This document shows, in pieces, positions 26,143-37,838 of a stretch of DNA of 64,000 bases. The stretch's first letter is position 1, and each line of letters opens with the position of its first letter. Source of the DNA: Candidatus Gallacutalibacter pullicola (GTDB lineage Bacteria; Bacillota; Clostridia; Oscillospirales; Acutalibacteraceae); assembly GCA_018712265.1 (NCBI GenBank), contig DVHF01000010.1:1-64000 (forward strand). The letters run 5' to 3'. The notes under the pieces were generated by a model, which did not search any database, was not told the origin of the DNA, and saw only the letters and a program-made list of their open reading frames with translations. The position numbers and the translations under genes are program-made.

Positions 26143-26151
26143 TGCTATAAT
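26143..26151 (+). promoter_or_regulatory. Promoter of the injection-system operon
   Basis: Extended -10 TGCTATAAT with no good -35. It lies about 160 bases before the first gene, giving a long 5' leader (26158-26308) that contains GC-rich inverted repeats. It is divergent from the GNAT/kinase promoter 100 bases away. Confidence 0.6.
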
Positions 26152-26308
26152 AGTGTCATCAAAAAGTTCTGGCCGCACAGGGTCAGGTCCGCGCCGCCCC
26201 GTTGGGACGCGGTCCGCGGGAGGCAGATCCTTCCCGCAGAATGTGTGCGGATGCAATAAAGTTCCCGGATCGTCCGATCATCGAAACGATATGCAAGGGG
26301 TGTTTTTT

Positions 26309-28093
26309 TTGGAAAATAATCAGATTTTGTCTTTTGAACGCAACCGGTATTATATTGGAAAGCTGCTGACCTCTGCTGATTTTCAGACAGAGCAGTCCTA
26401 CGTCAATCAGAAACGGTATTTTCTCAACCGGATGCTCTACGGCGAGGGCGTCGTCTGCGGCCTTGGCGTCTATAATCTGGATGACCAGTCCATCATGGTG
26501 GATTCCGGCGTTGCGCTGGACAGCATGGGGCGCGAGGTGGTAGTAAGCAATTCGGTGATGCGCAAGCTTTCCGCCGTGGACGGATTTGAGTCCCTGACCG
26601 GCAGCCGCGCCATGCTGTGCCTGAAGTACAGCGAAGAGGCTGTGCAGCCTGTATACGCGGTGCGCGAATCCGAGAGCGGCGGTGATTATCAGTGCAACCA
26701 CATCCGCGAGGGCTTTTCTCTGGCGCTGCTCGATGAGGACGCCATGCCGCCGGCGCAGGAGCTTGCCGCGCCGTTCCTTTCCACGGGGACGCTTTATGAG
26801 GATTCCCGCATTGTGGTGACAGTCACCATCCCGGCGCAGGTCAGCTGCGGGAAACAGGTGCGCGCCGTCCTGAATGTATCGAACCGCGGGGAGATCCCGG
26901 TGCTGTTTTCCATGAAAACGTCTTTCCAGACCCCCTCGCTCGTCTGCCGTGACGGCGGCCACGAGCTTGCCGTCAGTCTGGAACAGATTAAGGTGTTCCC
27001 GGACGCCCCGTTTGAGCAGGAGCTGTGGTTCACGGCGATCCCGAACCCGGCGCCGGAATCGCTCCTTATTGCGAGCGCGGGGAATACGCTTCTTCAGATC
27101 GATGGGGAGGATTTTGGACTTCCGCAGAAATTCCTGCTGCATTTTTCCGTGGAGGATGTCGAACCGGCTGATCTGATTTCCCGGGCAATCGGCTCGGTGA
27201 GCATGGAGGAGCGCCAGATGGCCGGGATGCGCGAATTGATCCCGATCGCCTGCATCCTGCTCCAGCGCACCAAGACTACATATATGATCGATCAGATTCT
27301 GGAAACCGGTGTGAAGCATTACATCCGGCTCCCCGCGTTTTCGGATCTGCACGAGCGGATGGCGTCGTGGTTCACGCCCTCCTATCAGGCGGGCCAGGCT
27401 TCGGCCGGACAGGAATTGACCTCCGCCGCGCCCGATCCGGAGAAGAATGTTTCTCCCATTTACGCGAGCGGCGTATGTGAGATTCCCCTCGGAATCAACG
27501 CCCGCCGCGGCCAGGAATTTTATTCGGGGGAGATCGTTCACGGCCTGGGAAAAGGAAACGTGTTCGTTCAGGTCGGGTTTGAGTATCTGTCGGAGGATTC
27601 CAGACTGAACACCGAGGTCCGCAATACGATCTATGGCGATCCGTTCCTGTTCGAGTCGGAGAATCCCCCGATTGTATTTGGAGAAACCGCCGTAAAGGTG
27701 ATGACGGATCGCGGCAGCTTTGTCGCAGCAATCCGGCTGGAGGAGGATACGCCTCTCACACTGGCGACGCTCCGCTGGACAGCGATCCGGATCCCGCAGG
27801 CGGAGAACGAGACGAAGCTGCAGAAGATGGCGGGCAAGAGCATCTCTGCCGTCCAGCCGACCGTGGTGCTTTCCACGCGCGAGAGCCATTATTTCAGCGT
27901 GAAGTTCCATAACATGGAGCCGTGCTCGCTCACCTATGATCTTACGGAAAAGGGATCCGGCGAAATCACGCCCGACGGTATTTACACTGCCCCCGGCAAG
28001 GAGGGAGTCTACGAGATCCGCATTACCTGCACGGATATGCCGCTCATCACCACCTATGCCTATGCCGTCGTCAAAAACAAGAACGCGGAGTAA
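26309..28093 (+). CDS. CIS-locus first protein with N-terminal YxGKLLTxxDF domain and Ig-like end
   Basis: About 594 residues. The opening NRYYIGKLLTSADFQTEQSY then GEGVVCGLGV and SGVALDSMGREVVV is a pattern I recognise from phage-tail-like injection clusters but cannot name as a family. The last ~90 residues look like a bacterial Ig-like domain (GEITPDGIYTAPGKEGVYEI). No signal peptide or membrane helix, which suggests a particle component or a surface or baseplate accessory. The TTG at 26309 has AAGGGG eight bases upstream; an ATG at 26291 and a longer frame from 26153 lack a site and have GC-rich non-protein-like sequence. Confidence 0.7.
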   Translation: MENNQILSFERNRYYIGKLLTSADFQTEQSYVNQKRYFLNRMLYGEGVVCGLGVYNLDDQSIMVDSGVALDSMGREVVVSNSVMRKLSAVDGFESLTGSRAMLCLKYSEEAVQPVYAVRESESGGDYQCNHIREGFSLALLDEDAMPPAQELAAPFLSTGTLYEDSRIVVTVTIPAQVSCGKQVRAVLNVSNRGEIPVLFSMKTSFQTPSLVCRDGGHELAVSLEQIKVFPDAPFEQELWFTAIPNPAPESLLIASAGNTLLQIDGEDFGLPQKFLLHFSVEDVEPADLISRAIGSVSMEERQMAGMRELIPIACILLQRTKTTYMIDQILETGVKHYIRLPAFSDLHERMASWFTPSYQAGQASAGQELTSAAPDPEKNVSPIYASGVCEIPLGINARRGQEFYSGEIVHGLGKGNVFVQVGFEYLSEDSRLNTEVRNTIYGDPFLFESENPPIVFGETAVKVMTDRGSFVAAIRLEEDTPLTLATLRWTAIRIPQAENETKLQKMAGKSISAVQPTVVLSTRESHYFSVKFHNMEPCSLTYDLTEKGSGEITPDGIYTAPGKEGVYEIRITCTDMPLITTYAYAVVKNKNAE

Positions 28094-28099
28094 CGGCGA

Positions 28100-28290
28100 A
28101 GCCCTGCGGGGGACGTTGTCCCCCGCGCCCCCAAGCCCCTTTTGAAAAAGGGGCACGAAAACTTTCCGCCATTTCCGGCGTTGCCGGAAATGAAGCTTTG
28201 GAGGGATCGCTGTGCCGGGCAGGGCGGTGTTCCGGACGGGTCGTCCGGGTGGTTGGGGGAAGATTCCCCCAAGCCCCCTTTTCAGCATGC
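28100..28290. repeat. GC-rich hairpin repeats after the first CIS gene
   Basis: CCCCGCGCCCCC and GCCCCTTTT-AAAAGGGGC hairpins followed by CGAAAACTTT: the 7256/20188 family in opposite orientation. TTTCCGGC/GCCGGAAA and GGGGGA-TCCCCC hairpins follow. It may partly terminate transcription between the first gene and the envelope block. Confidence 0.6.
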
Positions 28291-28458
28291 AGCTTTCAGC
28301 GCAGGCGCAGCGGCGGCTGATATCAGTCAGCTTGGCTGTGCGGCTTACGTCCAGACTTAGTCTGGCGTCCAGGCTTAGCCTGTCGCCAAGGTTCTGTTTA
28401 GCACAAAGCTTTCAGCGCAGGCGCAGTGGTGGCTGATATCAGTCAGCTTGGCTGTGCG
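28291..28458. repeat. 52-bp direct repeat pair with palindromes between
   Basis: 28291-28342 and 28407-28458 are identical except for two bases, 116 bases apart. Between and after them are CCAGACTTAGTCTGG, CCAGGCTTAGCCTG and CCAGGTTTAACCTGG palindromes, members of the CAGGCTTAGCCTG set seen across the window. Confidence 0.85.
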
Positions 28459-28501
28459 AATTATGTCCAGGTTTAACCTGGGAAAGAAGGTGTCGTTTCT
28501 G

Positions 28502-29359
28502 ATGCAGTATCAGGCCGGAGATATGCTTCTGTCGACAATCGGGACTCTGTTCCGCGGAAGCGTCAACGACGTTTTAGTCTGCACGGATCTGAATAGTCCA
28601 TATCGGCCCAAATACCTGCTTCTGCTCCTGCACGACCGTGCCTGTATCCGCAGGCTGGTTTCTGTGTTCGATGAAGCGGCAGAATCCTTTCCGCAGAAGG
28701 AATCCCCATACCTCGTCTGCTTTTCCGATAACGAGCTGATGGGTTTCGTGTTTCCTTACCGGGAAGAACGCCTGCTTTCCAGCTACGCGCCGGGCCAGGC
28801 GGTCACGCCGCAGCTTCAGGAGCAGCTTTGCATCAGCCTGACCGTCGAGTGTATGGCGTCTGCGCTGCCGTTCCCGCTGCTTTATCTGGCGCTGAAGCAG
28901 GGACAGGTCCATCTGGAAAAGGACGGATCCGTTTATATTATACCGGCGCTCGATTTGGCAAAGCTGGATCCCGCTATGGGAGAATCCGACTGCGCCTATC
29001 TGTGTGCGAACCAGGTGCTTGAAATCCTCCGTCTCGGCGGCAGGCGGCGTCTGGACAGCCGGGAGCTGGTGGAGAAAAAAATTGCAAATTCCAGCTACAA
29101 TACGTTTCATGAGCTGTATTATGATATCCGCGTTTCATCGCTGCCCCTCTCCAAGCCCGGCTTCCGTGCCCGGCTGCGCAGCTTCTGGGATCGCCATAAG
29201 GATCAGCTTTTCCGGCTGCTGCTGGTGGTGTGCGTGGTGCTTGTCGTTTTAACAGTCCTGTTTCTTCTCTCGCAGCTCATTTTTGGGGAGATTCCTTTCC
29301 TGCGGCTGTTTCAGGATGCCTTTGAAACAATTGGAACGGAAGATCTTACTATGACTTGA
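28502..29359 (+). CDS. Membrane protein with pseudokinase-like cytoplasmic domain
   Basis: About 285 residues. A cytoplasmic region of about 225 residues is followed by one membrane helix (LLLVVCVVLVVLTVLFLLSQLIF) and a short outer tail. The middle resembles a protein-kinase C-lobe: LLYLALKQGQVHLEKDGSVYIIPALDLAKLDP sits where HRDxKPxN and DFG would be, but the catalytic residues are absent, so if related it is a pseudokinase. That similarity is by eye. The ATG at 28502 has AAGAAGG eleven bases upstream; a GTG at 28490 is possible. It starts the five-gene envelope block and is 15 bases before the next gene. Confidence 0.65.
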   Translation: MQYQAGDMLLSTIGTLFRGSVNDVLVCTDLNSPYRPKYLLLLLHDRACIRRLVSVFDEAAESFPQKESPYLVCFSDNELMGFVFPYREERLLSSYAPGQAVTPQLQEQLCISLTVECMASALPFPLLYLALKQGQVHLEKDGSVYIIPALDLAKLDPAMGESDCAYLCANQVLEILRLGGRRRLDSRELVEKKIANSSYNTFHELYYDIRVSSLPLSKPGFRARLRSFWDRHKDQLFRLLLVVCVVLVVLTVLFLLSQLIFGEIPFLRLFQDAFETIGTEDLTMT

Positions 29360-29374
29360 AAGGGGACCCGCCTT

Positions 29375-31744
29375 GTGAAGAAATCATCCTTCTTTTTCGC
29401 CGCGCTGCTGATCCTGTCCCTTTTCACGGCCTTTTTGACTGATTGGGGAATGCCTGGGGATCCGAGAAACGCGCCGTCTGCTTCCGGGGAGGACGGAACG
29501 GTGTATTTCGCTGATAATGATCTCCTGTTCTCAACGGTATACGGCTTGGACAGCACGGGGGAAGCCTTTTTCTTCTATCGGGAATTTAACGGGTTTGGAA
29601 GTTCCTCCATCACCCAGCTTGCTGTGGATGGGGAGAGCGTATATTTCCTGCGCGAAACGCCGCAGAATACAGGGGATAATTCCCTGTGGGAGCCCGTAAG
29701 GGTGAGTGCGGACGGCGTGTCGGAGGTTCTGGGCGGGACGCTCGTTTCAGGATCAGTTTCCTCCTCTTTGACAGCCCCGTCCTACGTTTCTGTGATTGAG
29801 GACGGCGCGTCTTCTGTGTCAGTGCTGGATGCTGCCGACGGCTCTGTGATTCTGGCAAAGGACGGCTTTTCCGATTTCCTGACGCTGTATGCCTCGTATT
29901 CTGCCGGGGACGGATCGCTTCTGGTGATGGATGCACAGGGCGCGTGGATCAGGATTACCGGTTCGGAGGTCGTGCAGGACAGCGGCGGGATGGAGTTTCC
30001 CACCCTGCCGCGCACTGTGGATGTACCGATCCGGATCAGGATTGCCTGCAAGGTTGTGTTCTTCGGAGCAGCCGCTGCGGCTGCTGTGGTTGTCTTTGTA
30101 CTGGTGCTTCTGGTGTATCTGCTGATCCGCCGCTCCCGAAAGCTGGCGGTGCGCCTCTCCGCGGCAGCAGGATTTTCCCTGCTGATTTCGCTGGTGATAC
30201 TCACCGGATTTGTGTTCCGGGATTCTCAGGCGGCCCGCCTGGAGGAGCGCAGCGGAAGCACTGCCGATGCGGCGCAGCAGGCGGCGTCAGCTGTTTCCGC
30301 TGCCGGTGCGGAAGCGATCCTGTCGGACGCGTTTTATGAGGGAGCGGAATATTCGCTGTATGCGGGACTGCTCTCCGGATCGCGCGCGGATCTGCTTTCT
30401 GTACGGGATGGGACCGCCGAGGTCTGCGTTTCCTTCCGGCATACGATTGGATCCGATCTTGATGTTTATTCCGCCGCTGTGTCGGATGCCGTCCGGCTGG
30501 CGGTTTCCGAAAAGGGGACGGAGACGGTCCTCATCCAGCAGGATGGACTTTCCGTGGCCGCCGCGGCTCCGGTGCTTTCCAACGGCGTGGTGACAGGCGT
30601 TGTGGTGCTGGAAAGCAGCGCGCAGGATATCAGGCTGGATGGCCTGCGGATGCTCCTTTCCCTGGCGGGGATGGGCGTTCTGCTGTGGCTGATCCTCTGC
30701 GGAATGATTGCTCTGCTGCTGTGGCGCATGACAGCTCCGCTTGGAAAGCTTACCCGCCAGATGGAGGAGATCTCCGAGGGAAAGCTGAAGATGGAACGTC
30801 TGAACCCCACCAAAGACGAGCTGGGACAGATGGCCAAGGCGATGCAGGAAATGTGCATGGGACTTTCGATCCGCGACTATGAGGTGCAGAGCACGCTGAA
30901 ATCGTACGGGAGGTTTGTCCCGCGGGATCTGCCGGAGCTGCTTGACCGCGCGTCTGTGATGGAGGTCAGCTTCGGCGACGTGAAGTCCATTACCGGGAAC
31001 ATTGCGGTGCTGTCCGTGGTCAACAGGGACCGCGCGAGGGCCGTTCTGGAGGATGCCCCGTTTGTCGATTTTGTCAATCAGTGCTTTGCGGCTGCCAACC
31101 ACAGCGTCATGCAGCAGGGAGGGTATATTTTATCCTCCGGGTTTGAGATGGGTGCGTTCCGGCTGTATTTTCCGGGGAGCGCGCAGTCCTGCCTGACCTC
31201 TGCGCTCGATCTGCTCGGAGGGACGAGGCAGGAGGCGTCCGGATCCAGCCCCATACCGCGTTTCCTGATGATCCTCCACCGCACGACGTTTTTGTACGGC
31301 GTGGCCGGATCGGATGAGCAGGCGTTCCCGTTCCTCTCGTCCAATGAACTGGAGTTCCTCGCTTCCTATTCAAAGAATCTGGCGGAGGCGGGATCGCAGA
31401 TAGTGTTTACCCATGAGATTCTGCCGTCGGTGCCGGAAACGTCCCATTACCGATACATCGGGTATGTGACGGATCCCGCGTCGGGGGAGAGCTATAAATT
31501 GTATGAGCTTTTGGATGCCTATTCCGAGCTGGATCGGAACCTCCGCCTCTGGTATGACAAGGACTTCCAGGAAGCGATCCAGCTGTTCTACCGCAGCGAT
31601 TTCTATCTGGCGCGCACGTCTTTCTCCAATATTTTGAGATCCTGTCCCGGAGACGGCATCGCCAAATGGTATTTGTTTGCCTGCGAATATTATTTCCAGT
31701 CCGGGACGGACGCGGATTTCCAGCTGTTTTCGATTGATCCGTAA
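29375..31744 (+). CDS. Multi-pass sensor protein with HAMP and degenerate class III cyclase domain
   Basis: 789 residues. An N-terminal anchor (FFFAALLILSLFTAFLTDWG) is followed by an extracytoplasmic propeller-like region (about 40-215), a helix near 225-250, another near 265-282, a second extracytoplasmic region, a helix near 420-445, a HAMP segment (APLGKLTRQMEEISEGKLKM) and a class III nucleotide cyclase-like domain (about 500-680) with a typical C-terminal tail (FQEAIQLFYRSDFYLARTSF). Catalytic positions are lost: the LFxDI metal Asp is VLSVVN, and KxxGD is SSGFE. It probably senses and relays rather than makes cAMP. GTG start behind AAAGGGGA. Confidence 0.75.
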   Translation: MKKSSFFFAALLILSLFTAFLTDWGMPGDPRNAPSASGEDGTVYFADNDLLFSTVYGLDSTGEAFFFYREFNGFGSSSITQLAVDGESVYFLRETPQNTGDNSLWEPVRVSADGVSEVLGGTLVSGSVSSSLTAPSYVSVIEDGASSVSVLDAADGSVILAKDGFSDFLTLYASYSAGDGSLLVMDAQGAWIRITGSEVVQDSGGMEFPTLPRTVDVPIRIRIACKVVFFGAAAAAAVVVFVLVLLVYLLIRRSRKLAVRLSAAAGFSLLISLVILTGFVFRDSQAARLEERSGSTADAAQQAASAVSAAGAEAILSDAFYEGAEYSLYAGLLSGSRADLLSVRDGTAEVCVSFRHTIGSDLDVYSAAVSDAVRLAVSEKGTETVLIQQDGLSVAAAAPVLSNGVVTGVVVLESSAQDIRLDGLRMLLSLAGMGVLLWLILCGMIALLLWRMTAPLGKLTRQMEEISEGKLKMERLNPTKDELGQMAKAMQEMCMGLSIRDYEVQSTLKSYGRFVPRDLPELLDRASVMEVSFGDVKSITGNIAVLSVVNRDRARAVLEDAPFVDFVNQCFAAANHSVMQQGGYILSSGFEMGAFRLYFPGSAQSCLTSALDLLGGTRQEASGSSPIPRFLMILHRTTFLYGVAGSDEQAFPFLSSNELEFLASYSKNLAEAGSQIVFTHEILPSVPETSHYRYIGYVTDPASGESYKLYELLDAYSELDRNLRLWYDKDFQEAIQLFYRSDFYLARTSFSNILRSCPGDGIAKWYLFACEYYFQSGTDADFQLFSIDP

Positions 31745-31774
31745 TTGGTGCGCCGGAAGGCTGAAATGAGGTGA

Positions 31775-33004
31775 ATGTTCTACTTGAATAAGCTGTTTAA
31801 TACCATGTTTTCAGTGCTGCGCTCCAAGGTCACGAAGCTGTGGACGAAGATCCGCCTGTGGACCAGTGTCCAGTTTTTGCAGACCCGTGTCCTTGCGAAG
31901 CTGCGGAAGTTCTTCACCCAGCTTCTGGACGTAAGGCCGAGGGACAAAAAGGATTATTATTCCGTATTCCGGTGGCTTGTCAGTAAGCGTCTGGCCTTCG
32001 CCTGTGTCGTGATTCTTGGGGTGCTGTGCTCGGTTTATCTCGTTTCGAGCCTGCCGCAGGGCTTCTTCGGCGGCGGATCCACGATCCCCACCTATCGCTA
32101 CGACGCGCTCCCGCTCAAGTTCCACGAAGGGACGGTGCGGATCCTTGCGGAGGACGGCCATCTCGCCTATCAGGGGGAGGTGTCCAAGGCGCAGTGCAGC
32201 GGCGAGGGGACGCTGTACAGCGCGGACGGCAGCAAGATCTATGAGGGCCAGTTCGCGGAAGATATGTACAACGGGACCGGGACGCTCTATTATCCCAGCG
32301 AGACGATTCAGTATACAGGACAGTTTGTGGATAATCTGTTCCAGGGGCAGGGAACCAGCTACCGTGAAAACGGTACGGTGGAATATTCCGGCGGGTTCCA
32401 GAACGGCCTGTGGAATGGGACCGGGACGCTCTATAACGCTGCGGCTGCGCCGATTTTTACGGGATCATTCCAGGACGGGCAGATCCTGTTCCAGGAATTC
32501 CTGGGCAAGAGCGCCGCGGAGGCCGCCCAGATGTATACAGGCGAGATCACCTCGTATACCTCGGCGGATGAATATGCCGTCGCGATGAACGAGATCGGCG
32601 CCGTATATGCGGCCGCCGATGGGTCCACCCAGCTTGACGGCGAATGGACGGTCAGCGAGGTCTATGTGCTGGCAGGCTCTTTCCCCACAGAGGAGGGGGA
32701 GATCACCACCATCAACGGCCTGACGGAATATTTCGGTTCGCCGGATTACTTTGGCTCGTCCTATGTGACGCTTCCGGAGGCTGCGGCGATCAACCTGCTT
32801 GCGCAGAGCAATCCGGACGCCGTTGTTCCCGTCGATATGCAGACGGATTCCCGCTTTACAGATTCCGTCACCGTAAACAGCTATGACAGAAATTATGAGG
32901 TATATATCTATACCTATTTGAAGGATGGGCTGCTCTATACTTTTTACGCCCCGTCCTCAGGACAGGATAGCTTCCTGATTTACTCGATTGAACTGACCGC
33001 CTGA
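31775..33004 (+). CDS. MORN-repeat membrane protein
   Basis: 409 residues. An amphipathic basic N-terminal part (about 1-70) is followed by a membrane helix (LAFACVVILGVLCSVYLVSSL, about 73-93) and an outer domain with at least four MORN-type repeats between about 120 and 230 (YQGEVSKAQCSGEGTLY, YEGQFAEDMYNGTGTLYY, YTGQFVDNLFQGQGTSY, YSGGFQNGLWNGTGTLY). A C-terminal domain of about 170 residues is not recognised. MORN repeats bind lipids or proteins. It lies 30 bases after the pseudo-cyclase gene and is likely part of the envelope block of the injection system. Confidence 0.82.
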   Translation: MFYLNKLFNTMFSVLRSKVTKLWTKIRLWTSVQFLQTRVLAKLRKFFTQLLDVRPRDKKDYYSVFRWLVSKRLAFACVVILGVLCSVYLVSSLPQGFFGGGSTIPTYRYDALPLKFHEGTVRILAEDGHLAYQGEVSKAQCSGEGTLYSADGSKIYEGQFAEDMYNGTGTLYYPSETIQYTGQFVDNLFQGQGTSYRENGTVEYSGGFQNGLWNGTGTLYNAAAAPIFTGSFQDGQILFQEFLGKSAAEAAQMYTGEITSYTSADEYAVAMNEIGAVYAAADGSTQLDGEWTVSEVYVLAGSFPTEEGEITTINGLTEYFGSPDYFGSSYVTLPEAAAINLLAQSNPDAVVPVDMQTDSRFTDSVTVNSYDRNYEVYIYTYLKDGLLYTFYAPSSGQDSFLIYSIELTA

Positions 33005-33041
33005 CTTTCCCCAGGCCTGCCGGAAAGGAGATGAATTTCGC

Positions 33042-35087
33042 ATGAAGCTGCTGCGGCGCTGTCTGGCGCTTTCCCTGGCTTTTCTGACGGTGCTGGCGTC
33101 CCCGCGCCCGTCCGCGGAGGTTTCTGCCGCCCTTCCGAAATCCCTGCTGCTGGAGCAGGCCCAGAACCTTGCCGTCTCCAACAGCAGCGACATCACCCAG
33201 AAATCCAACGAAATCATCCTGCAGGAAATGAAATATGTGGAGGCGGTGGACGGCATCAAGGCCAAGGTCAAGAACCTGAGATCCTTCCGGTGGAGCCCGC
33301 TGCTCTCGTTCAAGTTTCCGGAACAGCTGAATATGACGGAGGAGTATGAGCTCAACGTCAAGCCGCTGACGCTTCAGGCTGAAATTGATACGCTTCGCCA
33401 CGAGATGAACGATCTGCGCTATCAGGCGATTGCCGACGCGAGCATTGCCTATACGGACGCGTATATTCTTCAGGAGAAAATCGCGTTTAATGAGGAACGG
33501 CTTGCCAGCGCGCAGGAGCAGTTGGCCCGCAATCAGGCCCGTCTGGCGACCGGCGGCGCGGTGCAGTCGGATGTGGACACAATGCAGGGGACGGTGGACT
33601 CCCTTACAGAGGAGCTTGCCACACAGATGCGGTCTTTCCAGACGGCGAAGGAGGAGCTCTCCGATCTCATCGGCGTTGACGTGACGAGCGGCTATGAATT
33701 TACCAATCCGCTTCAGGAGCTGGATCTCCCGCGCTCCGAGCTGGATTCCATTGTGGAATATACGCTGGAAAATGATCAGGCCGTTTATGAGGCCCAGATG
33801 AATGCTTCTACCGCGCTGATGAATCTGGAATCGTATGAATCGCTCATGCGCAACGAATACGGCGGGAAGTTCGACAGGATCCAGGGCTTCGTCAGCAGCG
33901 CCAAGCAGGGCGGCGATATTGATTACGCTGCGTTTATGCTTGCCTATAAAGAGATGCTTACGGATCTCGACAGCCCATGGGCCGGTTCCATCCGTATCCT
34001 GTTTTTCAGATTTACTAGGGAATGGTTTAAGGGAGAAATCGACGGAACGCGATACATAGAGGATGAAATGTATGCCGTTTATACTGCCTGTATGGAATAT
34101 TCCAACGCATCGAAGGAATTGGAGTCCACACGTTCGTCCACGGAAAAGAATGTGAGAAGCCAGTATGAGCTGCTGCTCAACACCTGGAAATCCTATGAAA
34201 GCTTGCTGGGGCAGGTCGATACGGCCGCGGAGCAGCTCGACAAGGTGACGGCCCTCAACAGGCAGGGCAAGGCGGAATACGAGGAGCTTCAGGACGCGCA
34301 GGACAGCTACGAGGAATTGCAGCTGGAGGCGCTCGATACACTGGCTACCTATAACGAGGCGCTGTTCAATTTTGACCGCCTGACCTGCGGCGCCGTTTCG
34401 GACTATATGCAGGGCTCCGGCGTATCTCTGGATGCCGGAGAGGGCGGCGACAGCTATGCCGCGCTCGATCCCATCACGGATCCTTACTATTATATCTATA
34501 CGACGGTCAGCGATTTGACCTTCCACATCGGGGTGAGCATCCCGGAGGGCTTCACGCCCGCCGTCACCGATTTTGAGGTGTGGAACAACGGCGTCCAGAT
34601 CGGGGAGCGCACTCCGGTAGAGGAGGAGCTTGTCCATCTGACGATCGATTACGGCGGCAATTCCGCGCTGACGCTCCGCTTTTACGACGGCGAAACCTAC
34701 GTTACGGAGTGCGAGATAGACGCCACTGTCCCGCGCGACGTTCTTCCCATAGAATCGGCGGGGGAAGCGCCGCAGGAGGAAGAAACCGAAGTGCAGCTCG
34801 GTTCCTATACCGTGAACACCACGCAGGTCGGGTCGCTTTCCACCTCGGAATTGACGCTCGATTTGAGCCGCTATCCCGATATTGCCAGCTACACCATCAC
34901 CTACGGCAGCAGCAATGTTTACACCAGTGACCGCGTCTCTGTGGAGGATCCGTTCTCCTACCTGACGCTCCTGATCGCCAGCCTTGACGATGTGGAGCTG
35001 TCGTTTTACAACGAGGCCGGCACGCTGATTTATACCGGGCATTTTCAATCCCAGGACCAGACAGTCTGGGGCCTGGCGCAGTCCTGA
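33042..35087 (+). CDS. TolC-like coiled-coil secreted protein
   Basis: 681 residues. A signal peptide (MKLLRRCLALSLAFLTVLAS ... AEVSAA) precedes long heptad-rich helices (about 35-450) laid out like an outer membrane efflux (TolC/OEP) protomer, e.g. QAIADASIAYTDAYILQEKI and LASAQEQLARNQARLATGG, with a second helix pair near 350-445. The C-terminal ~220 residues are beta-rich and unlike TolC. Finding such a protein in a Spo0A-bearing, apparently single-membrane Firmicute is unusual. AAAGGAGATG precedes the ATG. Position suggests a role spanning or bridging the cell wall. Confidence 0.72.
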   Translation: MKLLRRCLALSLAFLTVLASPRPSAEVSAALPKSLLLEQAQNLAVSNSSDITQKSNEIILQEMKYVEAVDGIKAKVKNLRSFRWSPLLSFKFPEQLNMTEEYELNVKPLTLQAEIDTLRHEMNDLRYQAIADASIAYTDAYILQEKIAFNEERLASAQEQLARNQARLATGGAVQSDVDTMQGTVDSLTEELATQMRSFQTAKEELSDLIGVDVTSGYEFTNPLQELDLPRSELDSIVEYTLENDQAVYEAQMNASTALMNLESYESLMRNEYGGKFDRIQGFVSSAKQGGDIDYAAFMLAYKEMLTDLDSPWAGSIRILFFRFTREWFKGEIDGTRYIEDEMYAVYTACMEYSNASKELESTRSSTEKNVRSQYELLLNTWKSYESLLGQVDTAAEQLDKVTALNRQGKAEYEELQDAQDSYEELQLEALDTLATYNEALFNFDRLTCGAVSDYMQGSGVSLDAGEGGDSYAALDPITDPYYYIYTTVSDLTFHIGVSIPEGFTPAVTDFEVWNNGVQIGERTPVEEELVHLTIDYGGNSALTLRFYDGETYVTECEIDATVPRDVLPIESAGEAPQEEETEVQLGSYTVNTTQVGSLSTSELTLDLSRYPDIASYTITYGSSNVYTSDRVSVEDPFSYLTLLIASLDDVELSFYNEAGTLIYTGHFQSQDQTVWGLAQS

Positions 35088-35105
35088 CGGCAGGAGGGCA
35101 GACGT

Positions 35106-37808
<2,703 letters not shown>

Positions 37809-37838
37809 CGTGCGTTCCCTTTAGAAAGGACTGATGTC

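Noticed and set aside
26153-26308. N-terminal extension of the first CIS protein
   Set aside because: It lies within a few bases of the predicted transcription start, has no ribosome site, and its residues are Gly/Arg/Ser-rich from GC-rich DNA. The TTG at 26309 is better placed.
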